Position numbers and translations under genes: made by a program
The notes under the pieces: generated by a model
What the model saw: only the letters and a program-made list of their open reading frames with translations
Told to the model about the DNA's origin: nothing
The model's database searches: none
Part shown: positions 32,405 to 40,449 of the stretch, in pieces
Position numbering within the stretch: the first letter of the stretch is position 1
Layout of the letters: each line of letters opens with the position of its first letter
From: Bradyrhizobium neotropicale
GTDB lineage: Bacteria; Pseudomonadota; Alphaproteobacteria; Rhizobiales; Xanthobacteraceae
NCBI RefSeq assembly: GCF_001641695.1
Contig: NZ_LSEF01000063.1
Span: 1 to 49,812, forward strand
DNA length: 49,812 bases
Reading direction: 5' to 3'

Positions 32405-33667
32405 ATGACCACGACACCCCACCGCGTCGTCATCGTCGGAGCCGGCTTTGGCGGCCTGGAGACGACCTACCGGCTCACAGGCGCGCCGGTCGAGATCACG
32501 CTGATCGACCGCCGCAACCATCATCTGTTTCAGCCGCTGCTCTACCAGGTCGCGACAGCTTCGCTCGCGACCAGCGAGATCGCCTGGCCAGTCCGCCACC
32601 TCATGCGCGATCGGCGCGAGGTGACGACGCTGTTTGCGACGGTGAGCGGCGTCGACGCCGAGCGGCGCTGCGTCCTGATCGACGATGGCAGCGAGGTGCC
32701 CTACGACACGCTCGTGCTCGCGACCGGCGCGCGGCATGCCTATTTCGGCCATGATGAATGGGAGCAGTGGGCGCCGGGCCTGAAGACGCTGGAGGACGGG
32801 ACCACGCTGCGCCGGCACATCCTGGTCGCGTTCGAGCGCGCCGAGCGCGAGACCGATCCGGCGCGGCGCGCGGCCCGGCTCACCTTCGCGATCATCGGCG
32901 CCGGCCCCACCGGCGTCGAGATGGCCGGCACCATCGCCGAGATGGCACATCACACTTTGCCCGACGACTTCCGCAACATCGATACGCGGAAGGCGCGCGT
33001 GGTGCTGATCGAGGCGGGCCCGCGCGTGCTGGCCGGCTTTGCCGACGATCTCTCGGCCTATGCGCAGGCCTCGCTGGAAAAGATTGGCGTCGAGGTCGTG
33101 CTGGGACAGCCCGTCACCGACATCGACCGCGAAGGCGTGGTCTATGGCGGGCAGCGATTGAATGCCAAGACCCGGATCTGGGCTGCCGGTGTGCGCGCCT
33201 CGCCCGCCGCCGAGTGGCTGGGTGCCCCAGCCGATCGTGCCGGGCGCGTGCAGGTCGAGGCTGATCTGACGATCCCCGGCCATCCCGAGATCTTTGCGAT
33301 CGGCGACACCGTCAGCATCAACGCCTGGGAGGGCAAGCCGGTGCCCGGCATCGCGCCGGCCGCCAAGCAGCAGGGACGCCACGTCGCCGAAACCATCAAG
33401 GCACGCCTGCGCGGCCAAGCAACCGGCCAGTTCCGCTACAAGCACGCCGGCAGCCTGGCGCAGATCGGCAAGCGGCTCGCGGTGATCGACTTCGGTCGCA
33501 TCAAGCTGCGCGGCGCGATCGCGTGGTGGATCTGGGGCATCGCCCACATCTACTTCCTGATTGGCCTGCGCCACCGTCTCAGCGTCGCCTTGAGCTGGCT
33601 CTGGATCTACGCCCGCGACCAGCGCGCCGCGCGGCTGATCACGCAGGGCAGCAGCAAGGTGGTGTAG
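32405..33667 (+). CDS. Type II NADH dehydrogenase-like FAD oxidoreductase
   Basis: A 420-aa flavoprotein of the NDH-2 group that passes electrons from NADH to quinone without pumping protons. The FAD motif is VVIVGAGFGGLE (8-19), the NADH motif is FAIIGAGPTGVEMAGT in the middle, and ATGARHAYFGHDEWE and the later FAIGDT are typical. The C-terminal region GAIAWWIWGIAHIYFLIGLR is hydrophobic and fits membrane attachment. Start at 32405 (MTTTPHRV) has GAGG upstream; an in-frame ATG at 32369 is less likely. It stands alone between two convergent or divergent binding-protein genes. Confidence 0.9.
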   Translation: MTTTPHRVVIVGAGFGGLETTYRLTGAPVEITLIDRRNHHLFQPLLYQVATASLATSEIAWPVRHLMRDRREVTTLFATVSGVDAERRCVLIDDGSEVPYDTLVLATGARHAYFGHDEWEQWAPGLKTLEDGTTLRRHILVAFERAERETDPARRAARLTFAIIGAGPTGVEMAGTIAEMAHHTLPDDFRNIDTRKARVVLIEAGPRVLAGFADDLSAYAQASLEKIGVEVVLGQPVTDIDREGVVYGGQRLNAKTRIWAAGVRASPAAEWLGAPADRAGRVQVEADLTIPGHPEIFAIGDTVSINAWEGKPVPGIAPAAKQQGRHVAETIKARLRGQATGQFRYKHAGSLAQIGKRLAVIDFGRIKLRGAIAWWIWGIAHIYFLIGLRHRLSVALSWLWIYARDQRAARLITQGSSKVV

Positions 33668-33670
33668 CCT

Positions 33671-33828
33671 TCCCTTCTCCCCTTCTTGTGGGAGAAGGTG
33701 GCACGAAGCGCCGGATGAGGGGTCTCTATCGGCACGTTCAATTGCGAGAGATTCGTTCGCGGAGACAACCCCTCACCCGGCTTCGCTTCGCGAAGCCACC
33801 CTCTCCCACAAGGGGAGAGGGTTGCATA
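33671..33828. repeat. Composite palindromic repeat, CTCCCC type
   Basis: CCTTCTCCC...GGGAGAAGG stem at the left, CCCTCTCCC...GGGGAGAGGG stem at the right, with a GATGAGGGG...CCCCTCACC pair linking them. It fills the gap between convergent genes and can end both transcripts. Confidence 0.7.
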
Positions 33829-33848
33829 AGAGTTCGTGGCTAGAAGAG

Positions 33849-35060
33849 CTACTTCACCAGCTCACACCCGCCTTCCGTCAACGGACGGAACGCCTGGTCC
33901 GCGGGGATCGTCGAGATCAGCTTGTAATAGTCGTACGGATATTTCGACTCCTCCGGCTTCTTCACCTCGAACAGATACATCGGGTGCACAACGCGGCCGT
34001 CCTGGCGGATTGCCGTGTCGCCGAACAGCTTGTCCTTGCCCCTGAACTTCTTCATCTCGGGCACGACGTCCTTGGCGTTGTCGCTGCCGGTGGCGGCGAC
34101 CGCGTTGAGATAGGCGAGCGTGGAGGCGTAGACGCCGGCCTGATTGCCGCTCGGCATCTTGCCGTTCATGCCGGGCCGCGCGGCGAAACGCTTCGCGAAG
34201 GCGCGGGTGTCGTCGTTCATGTCCCAGTAGAAGGCCTCCATGAGTTGGAGGCCCTGGGCGACCTTGACGCCCATGCCGTGCACGTCGTTGATGAAGAGCA
34301 GGAAGGCGACGAGCTTCTGGCCGCTCTGCTGGATGCCGAACTCCGCGGCCTGCTTCACCGCGTTGATGGTGTCGCCGCCGGCATTTGCGAGGCCGATCAC
34401 CTGCGCCTTCGAGCCCTGTGCCTGCAACAGGAAGGAGGCGAAATCGGAGGTGCCGAGCGGATGCTTGCTTGATCCGATCACCTTGCCGCCATGCGCCTCG
34501 ATGTATTTCTGCGCCTCCGACTCGATGCCCTTGCCGAGCGCGAAGTCCACCGTGAGGAAATACCACTCCTTGCCACCGCGCGACACCATCGCGGCCGCCG
34601 TGGTGTTGCCGGTCGCCCAGGTGTCGTTGACCCACTGGATGGTGTTGGGCGAACAGGCTTTGCCGGTGAGATCCGAGCTTGCGGTTGAGGACGCCAGGAA
34701 CGTCATGCGGCTGTCGCGCAGCAGCGCGTTGATGGAGAGGCCGACGGCCGAGTTCGGCACGTCGACGATGGCGTCGACGCCTTCGACGTCGAGCCATTTG
34801 CGCGCGATCGCGTTGCCGACGTCGGCCTTGTTCTGGTGATCGGCATAGACGATCTCGACCTTGATGTTCTTGCCGCCGCCGTTGAAGTCCTCGGCGGCCA
34901 TGCGCGCGGCTTCGACCGAGCCCATGCCGTTGGTGTCCTGGAAGATGCCGGAAATGTCGTTGAGCACGCCGACGCGTACGACATTGTCCGAGATCTCGGC
35001 GCTGGCCGCGCCGCTCAGGAGGCTCGCGGCCAGCGCGAGCGTCCACTTCAGATGTCTCAT
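33849..35060 (-). CDS. HAAT-type substrate-binding protein linked to the P450 operon
   Basis: A 403-aa periplasmic binding protein with signal peptide MRHLKWTLALAASLLSGAASA and the fold of aromatic- and amino-acid-binding LivK homologues (VVRVGVLNDISGIFQDTNG; AEDFNGGGKNIKVEIVYAD). Start at 35060 follows GGGAGGGAACT, a good ribosome site. It lies 58 bp after the ferredoxin gene on the same strand, so it is probably the third gene of the P450-ferredoxin operon and may bind the P450 substrate. No permease genes adjoin. Confidence 0.9.
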   Translation of the reverse strand: MRHLKWTLALAASLLSGAASAEISDNVVRVGVLNDISGIFQDTNGMGSVEAARMAAEDFNGGGKNIKVEIVYADHQNKADVGNAIARKWLDVEGVDAIVDVPNSAVGLSINALLRDSRMTFLASSTASSDLTGKACSPNTIQWVNDTWATGNTTAAAMVSRGGKEWYFLTVDFALGKGIESEAQKYIEAHGGKVIGSSKHPLGTSDFASFLLQAQGSKAQVIGLANAGGDTINAVKQAAEFGIQQSGQKLVAFLLFINDVHGMGVKVAQGLQLMEAFYWDMNDDTRAFAKRFAARPGMNGKMPSGNQAGVYASTLAYLNAVAATGSDNAKDVVPEMKKFRGKDKLFGDTAIRQDGRVVHPMYLFEVKKPEESKYPYDYYKLISTIPADQAFRPLTEGGCELVK

Positions 35061-35118
35061 AGTTCCCTCCCCTGTTCGATTGTTTGCCGCGTCGCTCGTT
35101 GTCGGCACGGTCGAAAAT

Positions 35119-35445
35119 TCAGACCTGTCGCTCCGGCAGCCTCAGCACGAGCCCGTCGAGATCGGGCGTGATCACGATCTGACAGGACAGCCGGCTCGCG
35201 GGGCTGCGCTCGGCGGCGGCGCCGTCGAGCAGCGCGTCCTCGTCGTCCGCCATCGCGGGCAGCCGGGCGAGCCAACTCTCGTCGACATAGACGTGGCAGG
35301 TCGCGCACATAGCGTTGCCGCCGCACTCGGCCAAGATGCCGTCGAGGCCGTGACGGGTCGCAGCCTGCATGGCGCTTTCGCCGTCGCCGGTCTCGACGCG
35401 GTCGGACTTGCCGTCGGAATGGATGAAGGTAATCGCAGGCATCAA
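35119..35445 (-). CDS. pux: [2Fe-2S] ferredoxin of the P450 system (palustrisredoxin-like)
   Basis: A 108-aa adrenodoxin/putidaredoxin-type ferredoxin. Cluster ligands are Cys41, Cys47, Cys50 and Cys88 (CGGNAMCATC and RLSCQI), the CX5CX2CX37C pattern. It carries electrons from an NADH-dependent reductase to the adjacent P450. It begins 9 bp after the P450 stop. The reductase gene is not in the window. Start could be either of the first two Met codons. Confidence 0.92.
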   Translation of the reverse strand: MMPAITFIHSDGKSDRVETGDGESAMQAATRHGLDGILAECGGNAMCATCHVYVDESWLARLPAMADDEDALLDGAAAERSPASRLSCQIVITPDLDGLVLRLPERQV

Positions 35446-35454
35446 GGCTCCTCG

Positions 35455-36675
35455 TCAGGCCGGGGTGATGGTGACCGGCAGGCTGTCGAGCCCGCGCAGC
35501 GTGTTGTTGAAGCGGCGTTTCGGCTCGCCGGTGATCTCGATTTTCGCAATGCGCTTGGCGAGCGCCGTCAGCATCACCTCGCCCTCGAGACGGGCGACGA
35601 GTTGACCGACGCACATGTGGATGCCCGAGCCGAAGCCGACATGGCCCGACGTGCGGCGTGTGATGTCGTAGCTGTCGGGCTTGTCCCAGCGCCGCGGATC
35701 GCGATTGGCGGCGGCAAGGAACATCAGCACTTTTTCGCCCTCGCCGATGGTCGCGCCGGAAAGCTCGACCTCGCGCGTCGTGGTGCGAAAGAATGTCTGC
35801 ACCGGACTTTCAAAGCGGACCGCCTCCTCGAACGCGCCGCGCGCGAGCGAGAGATCGTCGCGCAGGCGCTGCCATTGATCGGGAAAGCGGGCGAGGCAAT
35901 AGATCGCGGCGCCGATGCCGTTGACGGTGGTGTCGAGACCGGCCGACAGCAGCGAGCGCACCAGCAGCGGCGCCTCGGTTGCGGTGATCGCGCCTTCGTC
36001 GACATGCGCATGGATGCAGGCGCCAAAGCCACCGGGCGCGAGATTCTCTCGCTGGCACTGCTCGGCGACATAGGCCTGGTGCGGGGCCGAACGTTCGATC
36101 GCCTCCTGGCGCAACTGATTGGGCGGGCCGAAGGCGTTGAATACGACACTCGCATAAGGAATGAGGTGCTCGCGGCCTTCGGGCTTGAGGCCGAGCGCAT
36201 CCGGGAAGATCGAGAGTGGATAGGCTTCCGCAAGATCCGCGACCGCGTCAAAGCTCCGCTTATCGATCAGCGCGTCCACCCGCTCTTCGGCCGCCGCGGT
36301 AAAGCGGTCGCGCACCTGCTTCATCACCGTCGGCGACAGCACCTTTGACAGCACAGCGCGGGTGCGGGTGTGCGCGGGCGGATCGGCCTCGAGGATCAGG
36401 CTCGGCGGCCGCCACGGCGTCTCCTTCTTGAAATCGGACAAGCCGACGCCACGACTGGAGCAGAAGGTCGCGGGATCGTTCAGGACGGCATGGACCTCGG
36501 CATAGCGCGCCACGCCATAGACGTTCCACTTGTCGAGATAGACAACCGGCCCCGCCTCCCGCAGCACCTCATGCGTGGGATAGGGGTCGGCAAAAAAATT
36601 CATCGCAAAGGGATCGACGTCGAGATGCGGGATCCCCGGCGAGCCGGTGGATACAGGAGAGGCGGATGCACTCAT
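35455..36675 (-). CDS. cyp199A: Cytochrome P450, CYP199A type (4-substituted benzoate oxidation)
   Basis: A 406-aa soluble P450. The heme-binding motif is HVGFGSGIHMCVGQ with Cys355, the ExxR is Glu284-Arg287 and the I-helix acid-alcohol pair is Asp248-Thr249. It closely resembles R. palustris CYP199A2/A4, which demethylate 4-methoxybenzoate. Residues aligning with the carboxylate-binding set of CYP199A4 (Arg92, Ser95, Arg243, Ser244) are present as Arg89, Ser92, Arg240 and Ser241, a constant offset of three. It heads an operon with its ferredoxin and a binding protein, and is divergent from a MarR gene. Confidence 0.92.
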   Translation of the reverse strand: MSASASPVSTGSPGIPHLDVDPFAMNFFADPYPTHEVLREAGPVVYLDKWNVYGVARYAEVHAVLNDPATFCSSRGVGLSDFKKETPWRPPSLILEADPPAHTRTRAVLSKVLSPTVMKQVRDRFTAAAEERVDALIDKRSFDAVADLAEAYPLSIFPDALGLKPEGREHLIPYASVVFNAFGPPNQLRQEAIERSAPHQAYVAEQCQRENLAPGGFGACIHAHVDEGAITATEAPLLVRSLLSAGLDTTVNGIGAAIYCLARFPDQWQRLRDDLSLARGAFEEAVRFESPVQTFFRTTTREVELSGATIGEGEKVLMFLAAANRDPRRWDKPDSYDITRRTSGHVGFGSGIHMCVGQLVARLEGEVMLTALAKRIAKIEITGEPKRRFNNTLRGLDSLPVTITPA

Positions 36676-36758
36676 TGAAGTTCTCCCTCACTTTGATCTT
36701 GTGAAACGCGAGCGCATGCCCTTAGGTCTGCGGGCACACCAAAAATCAAAAGCCCGCT

Positions 36759-37265
36759 ATGCCTCCGCCTTCGACCAGACCCCGACAGAAGCCTGCGGCC
36801 ACTGAGGTCGGACCGACGCTCGACCTCGACCGTTACGTCCCGGCCCTCATCACCTTCATCGCCAACAAGCTCTCGAACAGTGCGACCGCGTTCTACCAGC
36901 GGCACTTCGGCGTCAACGTCACGGAATGGCGGATCATGTCGCTGCTGGCGATCGAGCCCGGCATTCCTGCCGCGCGCATCTGCCACGTCATCGGCTTCGA
37001 CAAGGGGCCGGTGAGCCGGACGCTGTCGGGCCTCGAGAAGCGCGGGCTGGTGTCGATCCGCACCGACCCGAACGACGGCCGGACCCATTCGATCTCGCTG
37101 ACGGCGAAGGGCCGCGCCACCCATGACAAGGTCATCGTCGCGGCCCTTGACCGCGAACGGCGCCTGCTGTCCTGCCTCAGCAAGGACGAGCGCGAGGTGC
37201 TGATCGGCCTGATCCGCCGCCTGCACGAAAATCTCGGCGCGGTGACGGCCGGCACCGACGGCTGA
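36759..37265 (+). CDS. MarR-family regulator divergent from the P450 operon
   Basis: A 168-aa winged-helix regulator (EWRIMSLLAIEPGIPAARI, GFDKGPVSRTLSGLEKRGLV, then the wing RTDPNDGRTHSISLTAKG). MarR proteins of this kind repress aromatic-acid genes and release DNA on binding the substrate or its CoA ester. Only 83 bp separate it from the P450 start, so it probably controls that operon and itself from a shared operator. No clear palindrome was recognised in that gap. Confidence 0.9.
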   Translation: MPPPSTRPRQKPAATEVGPTLDLDRYVPALITFIANKLSNSATAFYQRHFGVNVTEWRIMSLLAIEPGIPAARICHVIGFDKGPVSRTLSGLEKRGLVSIRTDPNDGRTHSISLTAKGRATHDKVIVAALDRERRLLSCLSKDEREVLIGLIRRLHENLGAVTAGTDG

Positions 37266-37415
37266 CACGCCGCGCCGGGCGCGCGGTCCATTGTCGTCGT
37301 CGGGCATGCGCCGGAATTTGCCGGTGGCACCATTCCTGCCGAACATGCTTCCTCCAGATCAGGCGCAGCGGTTCCCCCCGCCGTCATCCTTGTTTGGAAC
37401 GGTTCGCACAAATTA

Positions 37416-37429
37416 GTTGCCTAGGCAAC
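37416..37429. promoter_or_regulatory. Perfect 14-bp palindrome resembling a MarR operator
   Basis: GTTGCCTAGGCAAC reads the same on both strands and sits in an AT-rich setting (AATTA before, AAAAGAATTAA after). MarR-family sites often have this TTGnC-tag-GnCAA look. No gene starts nearby on either strand, so its role is unclear. Confidence 0.5.
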
Positions 37430-37537
37430 AAAAGAATTAAAGTTCGGCGATCCGGCAAGCATGCTGCCCTAAAGCCGCGCCGCGTCACTCCCTCTCGCCC
37501 GCCCTCATGGGGAGGGGGAGTGGCGCGAACGCACTCG

Positions 37538-37660
37538 GGCCTTCATGGTTCGAGACGCGCCGTAAGGCGGCGCTCCTCACTATGAGGATCTAGGATTTCG
37601 CCGTGCAACAAGACCTCATCCTGAGAGCCCGCCTACAGCGGGCGTCTCGAAGGATGGGCC
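37538..37660. repeat. Dispersed 124-bp repeat, copy 2 (inverted)
   Basis: Begins GGCCTTCATGGTTCGAGACG and ends GTCTCGAAGGATGGGCC. It is the reverse complement of 18537-18660 with only scattered differences. It contains the same GCGCCG...CGGCGC and GCCCGC...GCGGGC hairpins. Confidence 0.85.
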
Positions 37661-37734
37661 GGAAGGAGGCTGCCCGCCAAACTCTCTCGGGGGAGAGGTG
37701 AAAACGGCGCAAACTCCGTTTGATCGGCGGATAA

Positions 37735-39588
37735 CTACAAGCCGATCCATTCGCCCGACGCATCGTCGTTCAGCCGGGCCACAGCATCCGCGCGGCGCGT
37801 CAGCACGGCGCGCTGATTGATGTAGCCCTTGTCGGTGATCTCGCCGCCATCGACCGATGGCGGCTCGGCGAGCAGCAGCGCCCGCGTCGCATGACCGGAG
37901 GAGTTCGCGCCCTGCTGCTGCTTCAGCCTGGCCAGCCCCTGCGCGATCGCGGTCCTGACCTGGTCGTGCGCGAGCACGTCACTCACGCCTGCCGCCTCGG
38001 CAAGACCGGCTTGGGCGCGACAGGCCGCGATGTTCGGGAAGACCAGGAAGCGCACCTCGTCGCCGCCATGACCGGTGACGACGACGTCCTGCGCGAGCGG
38101 CGCCAGCGCGGCAATACCGGCGACGCGCAGCGTGCCGACGCTGACCCAGGTGCCGGAATTCAGCTTGAAGTCCTCCGCGACGCGGCCGTCGAAGAACAGG
38201 CCGCGTTCGGGTCGCTCGGCGTCGGCGAATTTCACGGCATCGCCGATGAGGTAAAAACCTTCCTCGTCGAAGGCCTGCTTCGTCAGCTCCGGCGCCTTCC
38301 AATAGCCCGGCGTGACGTTGGGCCCGCGCACACGCACCTCGAGCTTGTCGCCGGAGGCGACGAGCTTTAGCTCGGTGCCGGGGATCGGCACGCCGATATT
38401 GCCGGAGCGCTCGGCGAGGAAGTGGCAGTCGGTCGCGAGCGGCGAGGTTTCAGTGGAGCCCCACGCCGACACCATCGGCAGCGGGCGGCCGACCGTCTCG
38501 ACGGAGAGCTGTTCGAGCGCGTCCCAGAGATTCTGCGGCAGCGCGGCGCCGGCATAGAAGGCGAACTTCACCTCGGCGAAGAAGCGGCGCCGCAGATCTT
38601 CGTCACTGCGCAGCGCCGCGATCAGCATGTCGAAGCCGCGCGGCACGTTGAAATAGACCGTCGGCATCACGCTCTTCAGGTTCGCAAGCGAGGTCGCGAA
38701 CAGGCCCGGCGCGGGCTTGCCGCCGTCGATATAAAGCGAGCCGCCGTTGCGCAGCACGAGGTTGAAATTGTGGTTGGCGCCGAAGGTGTGGCTCCAGGGC
38801 AGCCAGTCGAGAATGACGAGATCGCCACGGCCTGGCGCGAGGAACGTCCAGGTCTGCGCCTTGGCCTCCTGGCTCGAGGTCAGCATGCGCTGGCTGTTGA
38901 TGACGGCTTTGGGCGTGCCGGTCGAGCCCGACGTGAACAGGAATTTTGCGATCGTGTCCGGCGTCACCGTCGCGAAGGCTTTTGCGACATCGGGTGTCTC
39001 GGTCGTTGCCGCGATCGCGCGGAACGCGAGCGCATCGACGTCATCGGCATTTCCGCTGATGATCTGCGCCCGATGCCGCGGCTTGATCGCGGCCAGCGCC
39101 GCGGCAAACGGCTTTGTCGCGGAGACATAGATCGCACCGGGCTCGAGCAGCGCGATCATGCTCTTGAGCTTGTCGAAGTCCCTGGACATCAGCGAATAGG
39201 CCGGCGAGATCGCAGCCGAGGGCACGCCGACATGCTGGGCGGCGAGCGCGAGCAGCGCGTGGTCGATGCTGTTGTCGGAGAGGATGACGACAGGACGTTG
39301 CGCGCTCAGACCCTGCGCCAGGATCCAGGACGCCGCCGCGCGCACCTGCCGCAAGGCCTGCGCATAGCTGACCGTGGTCCAGGGCGCCTCCACACTGCCG
39401 CGCTCGGCAAGGAAGATCGCGTCGGGCGTCTGCCGCGCCCATTGCTCCAGCCAGTCGCCGATGCAGCGCGCGCCCTCACGCAGGCGTTCGGGTGAGCGCA
39501 GCACGATGCTGCCGTCGGCGCGATGCTCGGCGACGGTTTTCGGCATTGCGAACAGGCTGGAAGCATCACCGCGTGCGGTGGCTGTCAT
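37735..39588 (-). CDS. fcs: Feruloyl-CoA synthase
   Basis: A 617-aa ANL-superfamily ligase that activates ferulate and related hydroxycinnamates (p-coumarate, caffeate) with ATP and CoA. A3 motif FLFTSGSTGTPKAVINSQ, mid motif SAWGSTETSP, and a C-terminal GEITDKGYINQRAVL with the adenylation Lys, typical of Fcs. Length is normal for the family. The enoyl-CoA hydratase/aldolase (Ech) and vanillin dehydrogenase are not in the window. It is divergent from a MarR gene with a TTGTTG / CAACAA operator between. Confidence 0.9.
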   Translation of the reverse strand: MTATARGDASSLFAMPKTVAEHRADGSIVLRSPERLREGARCIGDWLEQWARQTPDAIFLAERGSVEAPWTTVSYAQALRQVRAAASWILAQGLSAQRPVVILSDNSIDHALLALAAQHVGVPSAAISPAYSLMSRDFDKLKSMIALLEPGAIYVSATKPFAAALAAIKPRHRAQIISGNADDVDALAFRAIAATTETPDVAKAFATVTPDTIAKFLFTSGSTGTPKAVINSQRMLTSSQEAKAQTWTFLAPGRGDLVILDWLPWSHTFGANHNFNLVLRNGGSLYIDGGKPAPGLFATSLANLKSVMPTVYFNVPRGFDMLIAALRSDEDLRRRFFAEVKFAFYAGAALPQNLWDALEQLSVETVGRPLPMVSAWGSTETSPLATDCHFLAERSGNIGVPIPGTELKLVASGDKLEVRVRGPNVTPGYWKAPELTKQAFDEEGFYLIGDAVKFADAERPERGLFFDGRVAEDFKLNSGTWVSVGTLRVAGIAALAPLAQDVVVTGHGGDEVRFLVFPNIAACRAQAGLAEAAGVSDVLAHDQVRTAIAQGLARLKQQQGANSSGHATRALLLAEPPSVDGGEITDKGYINQRAVLTRRADAVARLNDDASGEWIGL

Positions 39589-39672
39589 GTGTTTTCCTCC
39601 TCGCCCGGTCGAATGCCGGGATCGGCCGCAGCCTCGTACCGGGCTGCTTCGGCGATAATGTTGGGCATCGCA

Positions 39673-39693
39673 ATTGTTGTCGTCAACAACAAT
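39673..39693. promoter_or_regulatory. Candidate MarR operator between fcs and marR
   Basis: TTGTTG - TCGT - CAACAA (39674-39689) is an inverted repeat, and the flanking ATTGTTG and CAACAAT allow a second overlapping pairing with a 7-nt spacer. It lies 85 bp before fcs and 57 bp before the divergent marR, as expected for a feruloyl-CoA-responsive repressor site. Confidence 0.6.
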
Positions 39694-39749
39694 CTTTCCT
39701 TCGCCGCCGGCAGCCGCTAGGCTTGAGGCGATTTCGGCGGAGAAGCCAC

Positions 39750-40256
39750 GTGTCGGAGAGAGCGATTCATCGACAGACCGGCGTTCCGGCGCGCAAGCGT
39801 GACGGCAACGGCGCGGCGCGACCGAACGACGCGGACGAGATCGACCTCGACGCGCTGGTCGGCCACGCCGGCTATGCGGTGCGGCGCTTCCAGATCTGGA
39901 TCTTCCAGGACTTCGTCAAGACGCTCAGCGAGGTCGACATCCGGCCGACGCAGTATTCGGCGATGACGGTCATCGGCGCCAATCCGGGCCTTACCCAGAT
40001 GGCGGTGGCAAAACGCCTCGGTATTGAGCGCGCCCGGCTCGTGCATCTGCTCGACAGCCTCGAATCCCGCAGGCTGGTGAAGCGGATCAAGTCGAAGGCG
40101 GACCGGCGCTCCCACGCGCTGCATCTCACCGCGCAGGGCACAACAGCGCTGGCGAAGTTCAAGCGCCTCGCCGCCGAACACGAGCGGCACGTCGAGGCGA
40201 AGATCGGCAAGGAGAACCGGGAGCACCTGCTCCGGATCCTCGCCTGCTTCACCTGA
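39750..40256 (+). CDS. MarR-family regulator of the feruloyl-CoA synthase gene
   Basis: A 168-aa winged-helix protein (RPTQYSAMTVIGANPGLTQM, KRLGIERARLVHLLDSLESR, RRSHALHLTAQG). The start is taken as GTG at 39750 with GGAGAA six bases upstream; the longer open frame through the promoter is not protein-like. Related MarR proteins (FerC/FerR type) repress hydroxycinnamate genes until the CoA ester is made. It is divergent from fcs. Confidence 0.88.
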   Translation: MSERAIHRQTGVPARKRDGNGAARPNDADEIDLDALVGHAGYAVRRFQIWIFQDFVKTLSEVDIRPTQYSAMTVIGANPGLTQMAVAKRLGIERARLVHLLDSLESRRLVKRIKSKADRRSHALHLTAQGTTALAKFKRLAAEHERHVEAKIGKENREHLLRILACFT

Positions 40257-40275
40257 TCCCGACTGCCCAGGATTT

Positions 40276-40311
40276 GGGCAGGTGCCCCGATTAAGGCGCC
40301 GATGCGGTGAC
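40276..40311. promoter_or_regulatory. Possible NtrC-type enhancer region upstream of atzF
   Basis: GGCGCC - GATGC - GGTGAC (40295-40311) matches the NtrC pattern GCACY-N5-GGTGC at 8 of 10 positions. It lies about 90 bp before the -24 element, where NtrC sites usually are. A second dyad, GGGCA-GG-TGCCC, is at 40276-40287. Weak alone, but it strengthens the sigma-54 call. Confidence 0.4.
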
Positions 40312-40394
40312 CGGTCGGCCATCTAAATATCGCCTAAAGCCATGATAAATCGATAATATCTAGAGCACCCGCCCCGCCCGGCTTCTGTACACAA

Positions 40395-40410
40395 TGGCAC
40401 ATCGCTTGCT
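40395..40410 (+). promoter_or_regulatory. Sigma-54 (RpoN) promoter of atzF
   Basis: TGGCAC - ATCGC - TTGCT is a full match to the -24/-12 consensus TGGCAC-N5-TTGCW. The predicted start of transcription is about 40421, leaving a leader of about 29 nt before the atzF ATG. This implies activation under nitrogen limitation by an enhancer-binding protein, probably NtrC. Confidence 0.75.
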
Positions 40411-40449
40411 TCAATCCGGGCGAAGACGAATTGCCGGAGTTTTGTCGAC

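Larger units (their letters stand above)
37266..37734. other. Gene-free gap between convergent marR and fcs
   Basis: 469 bp with no convincing gene. It contains a 14-bp perfect palindrome (37416-37429) and a 123-bp dispersed repeat (37538-37660). Confidence 0.65.
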
